64,000 nt of DNA from Mesorhizobium amorphae (GCF_014843845.1 NZ_JHQS01000057.1:17170-81169), one strand, 5' to 3'. Positions 51,372 to 61,029 are shown, counted from the first letter of the stretch. A program made the numbers and translations. The notes: a model not told the origin generated them from the sequence alone.

Positions 51372-52424
51372 TCAAACGGTCAAGCCGGGTGTTTTCCGAT
51401 AGGTCATGCGCACCAGGGCAGCCGCCAGAAACCCCGTTTCGGCGCCACCCAGAACATCTGACATAGTGCGTTCCGTGTACGTTGGCGCGATTGAAGACCA
51501 GGAACCTTCAAATGAGGCCTCAGGGGATTCGATATCCTCCACGCTATTTGCAAAGACATCCAATACACTTGGAAGTTCAACTCCTTCATCGATTCGGGTA
51601 TCAACTATGACGGTGGAATCGGTACCTTTCGAAACGGTGACATCGCTTGGCGCCACGGATATTCCGACGTGTCGAACAGAATCCAGAAACCCGTTAACCC
51701 ACCATTGAAGTCGCCCGTAGTCGGGCCGGAAAGGCCCAATTCTTGAGCCCGCAAAAGCGTAATGACCCACCCTGCTGCAAATGCCGAATCGGGGGTACTT
51801 GCAATCAGAAGATTTATATACGCACGGCCATTCAGGTATTTCCCGAACTCCTGAGCGACAGCCATGTCACCGGCAAGCAGAGCCGCATCCACGGCCGTGG
51901 ATTTTTGCTCGGCTCGATTCATGAGCAAATCCCCGCCGACGATTTGCACGCGCTGCGCGAAGCGGACCACAGCATCATCCAGCATTGCCTCCTGGGACGT
52001 GCTCGACGCCCCATTGACTGCATAGGTAGTTGCACCTCCATCCGCCGAGATCTGCAGTTGCACACCAGCTTGAAACTCAACCGCCGATCCGCCTATCGTG
52101 GCCGAAAACTCCTTTGCTGAAGCCTCAACCGCATGTCCCCATTTCGGGAGAATGCCCGCAGGAAAACGTCTCTGTAAAGCTGGGTGAACGCAAACTCATT
52201 TGAAGACCAGCAACAACCGCGATACTGATCACCCCAAGAGGTTTTGGATCGTCGACGAATAGATCGCCCAGCACAGTACCGAGCAATGCTCCTAGAAAGG
52301 CGCCAACACCAGGAAGTAGAAAATTGGCGACAATGAGCAAGGAACCGCTTAACCCACCAAGAGCCGAAAGTCCTAGTGAAGCACCGAGAGCCGATCCAAG
52401 TGAGCCACCAATTGAACCTTCCAT
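51372..52424 (-). pseudogene. RTX/hemolysin-like secreted protein remnant
   Basis: Three minus-strand pieces in different frames appear to be parts of one large protein. They are a Gly/Ala/Leu-rich stretch (GSIGGSLGSALGASLGLSALGG…LLGTVLGDLF), a middle part (EASAKEFSATIGG … VQLQISADGGATTYAVNG … DGLLMNRAEQKSTAVDAALLAGDM-like) and an end with PSDVTVSKGTDSTVIVDTRID. The glycine-rich and repeated beta pattern recalls calcium-binding RTX proteins of Mesorhizobium, but no GGxGxDxUx nonapeptides are visible. At least two frameshifts. The family call is tentative. Confidence 0.4.
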
Positions 52425-52871
52425 CCCTTCCGCCGGTAGAATAGCGTGAGACCGAGATGAGCCAAAGAAGCCCCGGGGCCCCAGGAACAGCGATGCTTAA
52501 TCTGCAAAGAAACGGTCGATGACAAACCCAATGACAACCCTTGTGAGCGTGTTCGTGAAGCCGCACTGGCGCACGGTGCTGGCCACGAAGGAGAAGGCTA
52601 AGCAGAGGCGCGTAGACTGAAGGCCGCAGCCAGTGGGGACGGGAAGCGTCGGACCGGCCGCCGCCATCCGGGACGCTGCCGCCAAGGGTCCGCCCCGGTA
52701 GCCTGATACCCCCTCGCCTGCCGGCCAAAACCAGTTATGCCGACGCACAGGCCACCCGGCGAGCGCCGTTCAAACCTTACGGAAATGTAAAACAACATAG
52801 CCATTGCAAAGCCAATATTACAGTCGAGATTGCGGCGCGACACCAGTCCCTCTCCTCACAGTCAGGCAAAA
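52425..52871. other. upstream region of DUF4337 gene; no gene seen
   Basis: The minus-strand ORFs here are Arg/Cys-rich and overlap one another in several frames. I recognise no family and no promoter motif. Confidence 0.35.
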
Positions 52872-53441
52872 ATGGCAATGGAAGACGCCACCCAGGAGCA
52901 TCTCGAAAATGCCGAGCATGCCGAACACGCCGCGCGCGAGGGCAATCGGTTTCTGACCACCGTGTCGGTTACCATAGCGGTTCTCGCTGTTCTGGCGGCA
53001 ACGGTCGGCAGTTTCGAATCGCTGGAAACCGCGGAGACGATCAACGACAAGAGCGAAGCCGCCTATTTGCAGGACAAGGCAAGCGACCAGTGGAGCTTTT
53101 TCCAGGCAAAGAGCATCAAGAAGAACATGTATCAAATTGCGGCGGCCGCAGTCGGGCCGGCTGCCGAGCAATTTCAGGCTGATGCCAAGCGCAATGACGC
53201 CGACAGCGCGGACATACAGGCCAAGGCGCTCGATTTTGAAAAGCAGGTCGATGAAAAGCTGCGAGACAGCGATGTCCGGGCGCATCGACACCACGTCCTG
53301 ACATTCGCCGTAACGCTGCTGCACATCTCCATCGCGGTTGCGACGCTGTCCATCATCATGCATGGCAAGCGTTGGCCGTGGCTTGGTTCGCTGGTGCTGG
53401 GCGCGCTGGGCCTGATCGCGGCAGGCGTCGCCTACGTCTGA
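52872..53441 (+). CDS. DUF4337 family membrane protein
   Basis: About 189 residues from MAMEDATQEHLENAEHAEHAAREGNRF. One membrane helix after the charged N terminus (TTVSVTIAVLAVLAATVGSF), a soluble stretch with SDQWSFFQAKSIKKNMY (typical of DUF4337), and two C-terminal helices (TFAVTLLHISIAVATLSIIM and WLGSLVLGALGLIAAGVAYV). Function unknown. The start is fixed by the composition change at 52872 although the ribosome site is weak. Confidence 0.8.
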   Translation: MAMEDATQEHLENAEHAEHAAREGNRFLTTVSVTIAVLAVLAATVGSFESLETAETINDKSEAAYLQDKASDQWSFFQAKSIKKNMYQIAAAAVGPAAEQFQADAKRNDADSADIQAKALDFEKQVDEKLRDSDVRAHRHHVLTFAVTLLHISIAVATLSIIMHGKRWPWLGSLVLGALGLIAAGVAYV

Positions 53442-53554
53442 AAAGAATCTTCCGTTCCGACCGAAAGTCAGTGCCGTAAAAATCGATTCCGATTTTAGGG
53501 GTCGGCGCTGAAACCGTGACGGCGCCATGCGCTGCAGAATGCCAGGGATCTATA

Positions 53555-54262
53555 ATGCGCGACAAACATGCCGTCATTCACCACCGTGCGCTCGATTTTT
53601 GGCTGGCGCGCGGAGCGGTGCTGGTCATCATCTGCCTGCAACTGCTTGTCATCAACGATCTTTCCTTTGGACCGCGCTGGCTGGCGCCGGCGATGGAAAC
53701 CGCGTTGCTGCTGCCCTTGTCGGTGGCGACGGCCTGGACCCAGCTCGAGGCCAAGAAGGCTGTCGAGGATCATCAGTGGCACGCGATCGGCCAATTTCGC
53801 GTCGTGATCCGCAGAACGGCCCTGGTAATGACCGGCGTCATCAGCGTCATGAATTGCGGTTCGCTGGTCTTGCTGGTGCGCGCCCTGCTGTCAGGCCATG
53901 CCGGCAACAGCGGGACGACGCTCCTCATCGATGCTCTCAACATTTGGAGCACCAACGTTATCGCCTTCGCTTTGTGGTTCTGGAGCACCGATCGGGGCGG
54001 ACCACCGACTTGCGGCCTTGTCAAACGCGCCAAGGCCGATTTCCTTTTTCCGCAAATGACCTTGAACGATCGCGACTTTCGAGACTGGCTGCCCGGCTTC
54101 ATCGACTATTTCTTCCTGGCTTTCACCAACGCGACGGCTTTCTCACCGACCGACACCATGCCGCTGACAGCGCGCGCCAAACTGCTGATGATGGCGGAGG
54201 CGATGATCTCGCTTCTGACCATCGCGCTCGTCGCGGCGCGCGCGGTCAATATCCTGACGTGA
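53555..54262 (+). CDS. membrane protein with channel-like C-terminal half
   Basis: 235 residues from MRDKHAVIHHRALDFWLARG. About six hydrophobic segments. The region DYFFLAFTNATAFSPTDTMPLTARAKLLMMAEAMISLLTIALVAARAVNIL is laid out like the pore helix, filter and last helix of DUF1345- or K+-channel-like proteins. NATAFSPTD stands where TVGYGD would be, so potassium selectivity is not expected. It follows the DUF4337 gene by 113 bp. Confidence 0.6.
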   Translation: MRDKHAVIHHRALDFWLARGAVLVIICLQLLVINDLSFGPRWLAPAMETALLLPLSVATAWTQLEAKKAVEDHQWHAIGQFRVVIRRTALVMTGVISVMNCGSLVLLVRALLSGHAGNSGTTLLIDALNIWSTNVIAFALWFWSTDRGGPPTCGLVKRAKADFLFPQMTLNDRDFRDWLPGFIDYFFLAFTNATAFSPTDTMPLTARAKLLMMAEAMISLLTIALVAARAVNILT

Positions 54263-54683
54263 GCTCGGTGCTTGCCCGACGGGATCAAGCACCGCACTAG
54301 CCTTAGCCTTGCCAGGCTGGCGCACAACGCACGGCATCTTCGTGGGTCTTCATCCTCGCCCCATGGGGCGGCATGAGGCATCGAGAACGCTTTAAAGCCA
54401 GGGCTGAAACACAAAAGGCTTGCTCCGGCGAACCGGAGCGAGCCTTGGAGCCAACGGGATTTAAGGGGCAATTGGCCTGCTGCTGGTTCCATGGACACCG
54501 AGTTAAGGTGGTGAAGATGGAACCGGAGTTTACCCATGAAGGGAAGAAAGTTCAGCCGCGAGTTCAAGCTTGAGGCTGTGAACTTTGCGCCAGCTCGCGA
54601 CCTGTGTTTAAACGTGCCGCCATGTCGATGGATACGACTAAGGAGTTCATCCACAATCCGATTTAAAATAGGGCTTTCGGGAG
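54263..54683 (+). other. intergenic region with IS3-type orfA scrap
   Basis: At 54536-54640 the plus strand begins MKGRKFSREFKLEAVN and degrades within about 35 codons, matching the start of IS3-family orfA proteins (RR.FS.EFKLEAV.L). A 7-bp hairpin GCTCCGG-CGAA-CCGGAGC lies at 54422-54439 and might terminate the upstream gene. Nothing else is seen. Confidence 0.5.
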
Positions 54684-55115
54684 CTATTTCTCCTTCCCGC
54701 GCCAATCCTCCACAAGCGAAAAAAGAAACGAACCTGACCAAGTCAGAAGCAGCAGGCCGTTCAGTGGTGTGATGGAGGTGATGAGCCGCATTTCGCCGAT
54801 GGGTATGACGTTGTTGTAGCCGAGAGAGGCGTAAGCCTCGGCTGCATAGTAAAAATAGTCCATGTTCGAAGGAAGGGCCTTTCCGACGAAATCACCTAAG
54901 GAAAGGGTCTGGTCCGCGAGGTGAAATATGGCGGCATAGATACCGATCTCCAGAAGATGAAGCCCAACCAGGCCGCAGATGACGAAAAGCAGCGCGGGGT
55001 AAGCCCTAACCGACCTGCGCGCCAATCTGTCGAGACGTCGGATTACTTCATAGTGCAGGGAAGACGACCCGATGACCGCGGCAAATGTCAAGGCGATGGC
55101 GATCAGCATGTTCAC
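54684..55115 (-). CDS. two-helix ion-channel-like membrane protein
   Basis: 143 residues from a GTG start with GGGAG upstream. It has a TM1 (AIALTFAAVIGSSSLHY), a second helix (LLFVICGLVGLHLLEIGIYA), a pore-like YFYYAAEAYASLGYNNVIPIG segment and the last helix LLLLTWSGSFLFSLV. The SLGYNN stretch replaces the K+ filter TVGYGD. A homotetrameric channel of unknown selectivity is the best guess. The gene faces the DUF4337/channel pair at the other end of a shared intergenic space. Confidence 0.7.
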   Translation of the reverse strand: MNMLIAIALTFAAVIGSSSLHYEVIRRLDRLARRSVRAYPALLFVICGLVGLHLLEIGIYAAIFHLADQTLSLGDFVGKALPSNMDYFYYAAEAYASLGYNNVIPIGEMRLITSITPLNGLLLLTWSGSFLFSLVEDWRGKEK

Positions 55116-55418
55116 GGGATTATCTCCCTATCGACACTTCTGCGATTTTGGACCCCTCGTCGGCAGCCACCTGCGTTCGGGCCTGGCGAAGCCGCCATGA
55201 TTGCGCGCAAATGGGCCGAAGCAAGGCGAGGAGCTTGGCATATTGGCCACTCGGCCGTCACGTGACCAAGCTGCCCACCCTGCAGCAAGGCACGCTTTTC
55301 GTTCGCGTCGCAATAAACGCTCGTTCTGCCGTTATCGTCATGGGCTCATCCGTCCGAACTTGATGATGCGCACGCGGCAAGGTTTCACGCAGCTGCTCCA
55401 AGCGGACGCGCGATTTCA
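55116..55418. other. intergenic, no gene seen
   Basis: Short ORFs only, none with recognisable motifs. Confidence 0.4.
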
Positions 55419-55511
55419 GCTTACGCTCTGGGCCTTGCCTTCCCCTTCGGCTGGACACCGTGCATAGGGGCGATCCTCGGCTTAATCCTAACCATCGGCG
55501 CGGCGGCTCAG
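55419..55511 (+). pseudogene. CcdA-type cytochrome c biogenesis protein fragment
   Basis: About 31 residues read AYALGLAFPFGWTPCIGAILGLILTIGAAAQ, the conserved membrane segment of CcdA with its redox Cys (GWTPCIGP.LG.IL in intact proteins). Both ends are missing. It is squeezed between the channel-like gene and the caspase-like gene. Confidence 0.6.
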
Positions 55512-55527
55512 CTGCTTTTTCGCGTAC

Positions 55528-57933
55528 CTACTTGCTACAGACGGGCTCGTCCGGATGGCCACAAGCCGGCTTCTTGCGCTCACCACCTTGAGGCGGCTGC
55601 ACCTTTGGCAGTGCCGACGGCTGCCGCCGCGCCTGCATCTGAGGCTTGGGCTGTGCGTGAAACTCCTGATTCTGTGGCTTGGACGCAACTTGCACCTTCC
55701 CGTTGTCCTTCAGCTTGAGCTGGCGCTGCGGATTACCATCCGGGTTGAATTTCTGCGGGACGCCCGCCCCACCGCCGGCCGACCCATCATTGGCTGGGAG
55801 CTTGCGGAACTCGGGTCCTTTACCTTGTCCATTGGCCGGCCCGTTCGTCGAGGCTGCGCCTCTACCCAAAGCATCCAGCTTGCGGGCCAGCTTCTTCGGC
55901 TTGCCATTAGGCGGTATCTGGCTATCGAGCGCAGATGGATTGTTGGTCTTGAACTTCTGCTGGGCGTTCTGCCCACTGCTGGCCGGCGCACCATTTGTGG
56001 TTAGCAGCTTCCGGAACTTGGGTCCCTTGACCAGTCCATTGACCGGCCCGTTCGTCGTGGCAGCACCCTGCCCGCCAATCTCCACGGCGGCGGCATTGCC
56101 GGCCGCCGCAGCGTTCCCACCTGCCACACCTCGCTTGCGCAATAGCTTCCTGGACCTGTCGTTGGGCAGGTTCTGACCGTTGAGCACCGGTGGCTTGCCA
56201 ATGACGAGCGGCAGCGTCTTGCCGTCGGCTCCGGGCAAGGCATGACCGGCCGAGAGCTTGTCGGCCGGCAGCGTCTTCGACAGCGGCGTCGCACTGCCGG
56301 GCTGCCGGCCTAGTGTCGAACCTTGGCCGAGCTTCGTCGGCACGCCGCCCGGGTTCTGCTTGGCCAGCGTCGTTTCCTTCTTCTGCAGGAAGGGCGGCAG
56401 CGCGACCTTGGTCGCAAGCGCGGCCGCACCGAGGCCCACCGCGGCACCGGTCAGCTTCTGGCTGGTGGTGAGGCCGCCCTGATTGTTGGTCTCGTTGATC
56501 GTTGCGTTGTTGATGATCGTAGTGTTGTGGATGTTGTTGAAGATGACATTGTTCGGCGGCGGCACAATGTCATGCGGCGGGTTGACCCACACCGGCACGG
56601 GCACGAAGACCGGCGTCGGCAGAAGGAAGATTCCGACCGGCGGCGGTGGTGGCGGCAGCACGATGAACTCCGGCGGCGGTGGCGGCAGGAAGATCACCGG
56701 CGGCGGGGGCGGTGGCTCGAAATCGAACTCGGGGTCATCGAAATAGAGCACGGGCCGGTCGACATAGATAATTTCTTCCGGCGGCGGGGGCGGCACGTCA
56801 TAGACATAGACGGTGAAACCCTGCGGCGGCTCCAGGGCGGCATCGAAATGCTCAAGCCGGCGACGCGCATCCCAAACATGGGGGCCGTGCGGGTAGCGCT
56901 CGAGATAGGACCAGTAGGCTTCGGGCGTATCGCGCAGCCAGGTCTGGCGCCAGGTGATCGCCTCGCGCCGCGCCGCGATGATGGCGCGAACACGCTTGGC
57001 CATCGGGTCGTGAGGATAGGCGACGAGGAAGTCCTCGTAGCCGCGCAGCGTATCGCGGTCGAGGGCCGCGACATAAGCGTCGCGCGCGTCGAAGTCGCGG
57101 ATCTCCTTGGTCCGCATCGTCCGGACCACCGCCGCTGAAACCTGCGGCGTCGGAGCATCCGGGCCACGATCGAAGAAGACGAAGGGTGCGGCGATCTTGG
57201 AAGCGTCCCAGGGCAATTCCGCGCCTTGTGTGACGTCGTTGACGCGCAGCCGCGTCCGGTCGAACACGTCGCCCAGCTGCAAGCCACCGTCGCGGATCAT
57301 CTCGGCGAGCGCCTGCGCATAGGCACCGTATGGGCCCTTGCCCTCGGGCGCGACCGTGCCCGGCGCGGCGTTGAAGGCGATAAGCATGTTCGGGTCGGGA
57401 TCGACCAGCGCGAGGCCGCCGGCGAGTGGCTGGTTCGACTGCGCGAAGGAGTTCGGCCGTGCCGCATCGAGCACGACGATGTTGACCTTCGTCGGCAGCG
57501 CAGCCAGCGGCTTGGTGAGGTCGGAAACCCGCACCGCCGCGATCGGAACGTCGGCGGCATTGGCGATTTGGGCATCGACCGGCACGAAATAGTTCTCGCC
57601 CTCGAACTGCACGCCTTGGCCGGCGAGGTAGACGAAGACGACCGCGTCGGGACCGGCGGCCGAGACCTTGCCGAGGAAATCACGGTATGCGCCGCGCAGC
57701 GACTCCTGATCAACGTCGCGCGCGCCGACCACATCGAACCCCGCCGCCTGCAATGTCTGTGCGATCAGGCCGGCATCATTGGCTGGCGTCGCGAGCGCGC
57801 CCGACGAATAGCCGGCATTGCCGATCACGAAGGCGAGGCGCTTTTCGCCTTGCGCGAGCGCCCCGGCAGTGGAGCCCATCGCGAAGACGGCGAGAACGAA
57901 GAAGAAGGCGAGGTATTTCGAGACGGTCCGCAT
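55528..57933 (-). CDS. caspase-family protein lacking both catalytic residues
   Basis: 801 residues from ATG 57933. A signal peptide (MRTVSKYLAFFFVLAVFAM … ALAQ) leads to a caspase fold: RLAFVIGNAGYSS, then VYLAGQGVQFEGENYFVPVD and VVLDAARPNSF. In active metacaspase-like proteins these motifs are SGHG and LDACR. Here His is replaced by Gln106 and Cys by Ala158, so the protein should be a pseudo-protease. From residue ~370 it is extremely Pro-rich (runs of PPPPPP), then Asn-rich (NIHNTTIINNATINETNN), then Gly/Asn/Lys-rich. It is probably periplasmic or exported. Confidence 0.8.
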   Translation of the reverse strand: MRTVSKYLAFFFVLAVFAMGSTAGALAQGEKRLAFVIGNAGYSSGALATPANDAGLIAQTLQAAGFDVVGARDVDQESLRGAYRDFLGKVSAAGPDAVVFVYLAGQGVQFEGENYFVPVDAQIANAADVPIAAVRVSDLTKPLAALPTKVNIVVLDAARPNSFAQSNQPLAGGLALVDPDPNMLIAFNAAPGTVAPEGKGPYGAYAQALAEMIRDGGLQLGDVFDRTRLRVNDVTQGAELPWDASKIAAPFVFFDRGPDAPTPQVSAAVVRTMRTKEIRDFDARDAYVAALDRDTLRGYEDFLVAYPHDPMAKRVRAIIAARREAITWRQTWLRDTPEAYWSYLERYPHGPHVWDARRRLEHFDAALEPPQGFTVYVYDVPPPPPEEIIYVDRPVLYFDDPEFDFEPPPPPPVIFLPPPPPEFIVLPPPPPPVGIFLLPTPVFVPVPVWVNPPHDIVPPPNNVIFNNIHNTTIINNATINETNNQGGLTTSQKLTGAAVGLGAAALATKVALPPFLQKKETTLAKQNPGGVPTKLGQGSTLGRQPGSATPLSKTLPADKLSAGHALPGADGKTLPLVIGKPPVLNGQNLPNDRSRKLLRKRGVAGGNAAAAGNAAAVEIGGQGAATTNGPVNGLVKGPKFRKLLTTNGAPASSGQNAQQKFKTNNPSALDSQIPPNGKPKKLARKLDALGRGAASTNGPANGQGKGPEFRKLPANDGSAGGGAGVPQKFNPDGNPQRQLKLKDNGKVQVASKPQNQEFHAQPKPQMQARRQPSALPKVQPPQGGERKKPACGHPDEPVCSK

Positions 57934-58493
57934 TACGATCAACCATCAGGTGAGAACCAGCCGGAGAGGAATTCTCCCGCTGAAGGAGCCCGAACTAGAA
58001 CTTTGCAAAAAGGCCGCTTTGCGGCGCGATTTCGTCTCGTTCCAGCCCAGGGGGCAGAACGGATGACCTCAATGAAAAGTGATAGCAAGGTGATGATCCG
58101 GCGCTTGGGCAGGGCCACCCCGACGGTCGATGCTTGGAGCGTGCGCCATTCGACAAACTGCGGCGCAGCAGCTTGATGCCGGCGCGGTCAAGCCGGGACG
58201 AAATCCACGCTTCCTGAGCCTCGCCGCTTGGCTGTTCGACATATCTGCAAACACCCGGCAGGCCTGGTGTGCGAGGCACGTCCAGCGTTTCCGGGGACGG
58301 TGTCCGGAGTGTCGCCGATACCAACCCCAATACCGACAGCACCTGTACCGTTTTAGGTACCGATCGCTGGCTGTTCGGCTTTCGTTGTCAACGATCAAGC
58401 CGCCCTTGACAGCGCTTTGGCGACGCGGTTGACACAATGCGCACCGATATCGTTCCCCAGCGACAATGTACTTTGACCGCGAAAAGGCGCCTG
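57934..58493. other. 550-bp intergenic region, divergent promoters likely
   Basis: A 37-codon ORF (from 58062) is the only plus-strand reading, without known motif. Two TTGACA sequences (58406 and 58429) could be -35 boxes for the 58494 gene, but no good -10 is seen. The minus-strand ORFs look random. Confidence 0.35.
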
Positions 58494-59477
58494 ATGATTG
58501 CCTTGCAGAGACTTTTTCTGATCCTTCTGCTTGCCGGTTTCCCCTCGACCGGCATTCTCCCTGTTCAGGCGGCTTATGCTGACTCGACCGTCATGGTTCC
58601 TCCCGGAAACCGTTTTGACACGCAACCGGCCATCCCCGATGCATCTGCGGTTCGAACGCGCGCGTTCAACACGACCTACCAGGAAAAATACGACAAGATC
58701 ATCGCTCTGCTGAAGCGTGAAAAGAAATTGATGGCGCACATCAAGGAGGTCGCGGCGGTCTACGGCATCGACCCGGTCCACATTGTCGGCGCGCTGGTCG
58801 GGGAACACACCTACAATGTCACCGCAGTCGATTCGGTGCAGACCTACTACGTGAAGGCACTCTCCTACTCCGGTCTCGACTTTTCCTTTCGCTACAAGGG
58901 TGTGCCGGTACAGACTTTCGTCGAACGGCCGGAATTTTCGGCATGCGCGAAAGCGCAGGGCAGCGCAGCGTTGTGGAGCTGCCGCGACCTGGTCTGGACC
59001 CAGCATTTTCGCGGCAAAACGATCGATGGCGTCGTTTACGAGCCGATGACGTTTCAGCAGGCGTTTTTCCAACCCTTCTTCGCAGGCCAGACATTCGGCC
59101 TCGGACAGATAAGCCCCCTCACCGCCCTTCAGGTCACGGACCTCGTCAACCGGGTGAGCGGCTACGACAAACTGACACCCGATCACCCGCAAGCGATATA
59201 CCGGGACGTCATGGATCCCGATCGCAGCATCGTCTACATCGCCGCCATCGTGCGAGACGCGATCGACGCCTACAAGGAGCAGGGCTTCGACATCTCCGGC
59301 AATCCGGGAATCACGGCGACCCTCTACAATGTCGGCCAGCCCAGGCAGCGGGCGGCCGAATTGCGCGCCGCCGTGACAAGCGGAAAGGGCCGCAAGCTGC
59401 CGGTCGAGAACTATTATGGCTGGCTAGTCAATGACAAACTCGACGAACTAAGAGTCTTGCTCGGCGGCGGGAGCTGA
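58494..59477 (+). CDS. DUF1402 family protein
   Basis: 327 residues from ATG 58494, chosen for the AAAAGG site six bases before it and the signal peptide MIALQRLFLILLLAGFPS that ends near QAAYA. The mature part contains VAAVYGIDPVHIVGALVGEHTYNV, a lysozyme-like start, with Glu in a position reminiscent of soluble lytic transglycosylases, and GLGQISPLTALQV, which matches the G.(G/M)Q(I/V) motif of goose-lysozyme folds. DUF1402 is common in rhizobia; cell-wall hydrolysis is plausible. A 19-residue-longer start is possible. Confidence 0.8.
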   Translation: MIALQRLFLILLLAGFPSTGILPVQAAYADSTVMVPPGNRFDTQPAIPDASAVRTRAFNTTYQEKYDKIIALLKREKKLMAHIKEVAAVYGIDPVHIVGALVGEHTYNVTAVDSVQTYYVKALSYSGLDFSFRYKGVPVQTFVERPEFSACAKAQGSAALWSCRDLVWTQHFRGKTIDGVVYEPMTFQQAFFQPFFAGQTFGLGQISPLTALQVTDLVNRVSGYDKLTPDHPQAIYRDVMDPDRSIVYIAAIVRDAIDAYKEQGFDISGNPGITATLYNVGQPRQRAAELRAAVTSGKGRKLPVENYYGWLVNDKLDELRVLLGGGS

Positions 59478-59559
59478 GGAACGGACCATCCGATGATCGC
59501 GCACCCATGGCGTCAGGTGCATTGCTGGCAGGTATTTTCGCACCATGAGGCCCACCCAC

Positions 59560-60060
59560 ATGGAATCCTTCGTCGATCAGTGCGTACATCACATCGAGAC
59601 ACAAACCAAAAGTTGGCCAGTGTCGTAATCGGGCTGCTGGCTTTCGGTGAACCGCTGATCCTGATGAGCATCCTGCTTCCCGGCACACCGTCTTGATGAT
59701 CTCTGCGGGTTGGCAGGAGCGGGGACATCCATCCATTTCCCGTTCTCTTGGCCGCGGATCGTCGGCGCGACGCTCGGCGACATAGTCTCTTATTTGGCGT
59801 ATGGCTTGGGCGGGTGTCGTCCATAAATGGTCGCTCCACCGCTACCGCCAGGAGATCGCCCCCGCGCCTGTTCTTACGGCGCTATTGTTTCGCTGCTATT
59901 TTTTCTCGGACGCTTCTTTGGTCCAGTCTGCGCCACCTTGCCATTGGTGAAAGGGATGATGGGAACGAACCGGCGCCGGTTCCAGATCGCAAACATGCTG
60001 TCGGCGATCATCCGGGCGCCAGTCGTGGTCTTTCCCCGATGGCTGAACGTCAAGGGTGCG
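59560..60060 (+). pseudogene. DedA family membrane protein, multiply frameshifted
   Basis: From ATG 59560 it reads MESFVDQCVHHIETQTKSWPV, then in a second frame IGLLAFGEPLILMSILLPGTP, then in others IVGATLGDIVSYLAYGLG and GRFFGPVCATLPLVKGMMGTNRRRFQIANMLSAI. All are DedA landmarks (GE…P, G…GD…Y, GRF.GP.R...P..AG). At least three frameshifts separate them, so the gene is dead. DedA proteins are undecaprenyl-phosphate or lipid flippases. Confidence 0.75.
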
Positions 60061-60232
60061 GGAAGTTTCGCCGAACTTGGTGCCACGAGCTTGCTCGGCC
60101 TCGCGAGGGTCGTGGCGTTGCACAGCGGGAGAATGGGGTGCGACGGGCAGCGGCGATTCAGGACGACATGCACTTCGGCCTTAGTCGTTGAGCCGACAAG
60201 CTTGAGGATCAGCGAGGAAGGCTCGCGCGCGA

Positions 60233-60859
60233 TTATTGAACAGAGCTGACCAGCGGCTCGTCGCCGCCAAGGATGGAGACCCAGTGCCCGGTGTTGTCGC
60301 TTGCCTGCCTCTTCAGGTACCGATAGCCAGTCTGACTCCAGAGACGAACCTTGTCGGTAAGATTGTCGAGGATGAAGTCGCCCTTGTCCGTTCGCACGGT
60401 CAGCACCGCATGGCCTTCGCCGTCCGGCTTGCGAACGACGGTCATGAGCAGATTGGCTACTGCAACGCCGTCGGTCATGAGTTCTCGCCGCTTTTCGAGC
60501 GCATAGTCCTCGCAATCGCCGAAGCCGTCATCCGGATAGGCCCACCACTCTTCCTTGCCATAATTGTCCATGTCGCTCATCGGCTTGATGCGCGTGTTGA
60601 CCGAGACATCCACGGCAGTGATTTGTCGCAACAGCTTGCCGGTCATATGCTCCGGTTTGTTGTTGGGGGAGCGGATCGAACATTCGGCGGGGTGGATCTT
60701 GCAGAAATCATAGTGGCCGATCGGCTGCGACGTCGGACCGCCGACAGTCATCGACAGGCTGGCGGCGTTCGCCAAACTCAGCGCCGAAGCGAAAGCGATC
60801 AGAGCTATTGCAAGCCCAAGACTCCGCGCCGCGCAACGCCAACCCATAGAGGATGCCAT
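60233..60859 (-). CDS. transglutaminase-like cysteine peptidase (BTLCP/DUF920)
   Basis: 208 residues with a signal-anchor N terminus (LGLAIALIAFASALSLANA). The catalytic triad motifs are visible as Cys in GFGDCEDYALEKRREL, His in EGHAVLTVRTD and Asp in DFILDNL, the order of bacterial transglutaminase-like proteases such as LapG. In Pseudomonas, LapG cleaves an adhesin under cyclic-di-GMP control, but no LapD or adhesin is beside this gene. Periplasmic location is expected. Confidence 0.88.
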   Translation of the reverse strand: MASSMGWRCAARSLGLAIALIAFASALSLANAASLSMTVGGPTSQPIGHYDFCKIHPAECSIRSPNNKPEHMTGKLLRQITAVDVSVNTRIKPMSDMDNYGKEEWWAYPDDGFGDCEDYALEKRRELMTDGVAVANLLMTVVRKPDGEGHAVLTVRTDKGDFILDNLTDKVRLWSQTGYRYLKRQASDNTGHWVSILGGDEPLVSSVQ

Positions 60860-61029
60860 TGCGGCCCCACCGTCTGCTGTTTGTTAACAAAAGGCCAAGG
60901 CTGAATTCTACGGCGTGTCAATGAACGCGCCTCGCGTTCGGCTGTTTGCGTTGCCGGCGTGGTGCCCGCGCAACACAGATTCCCAGCGCGGACTTTCAGG
61001 CCGAACCGGTCGCGGCACTTTCGATGCCT
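60860..61029. other. short intergenic region, no gene
   Basis: Separates two minus-strand genes; no terminator or promoter was recognised. Confidence 0.4.

Noticed and set aside
53479..53496. AAAATCG-ATTC-CGATTTT hairpin as a terminator
   Set aside because: An AT-only 7-bp stem without a T run; too weak to call.
56641..56720. GGC-rich short repeats resembling a CRISPR or tandem array
   Set aside because: They encode the poly-proline stretches of the caspase-like protein and have no regular spacers.
56323..57138. 271-codon plus-strand ORF inside the caspase-like gene
   Set aside because: Antisense shadow of the proline-rich segment; His/Arg-rich composition.
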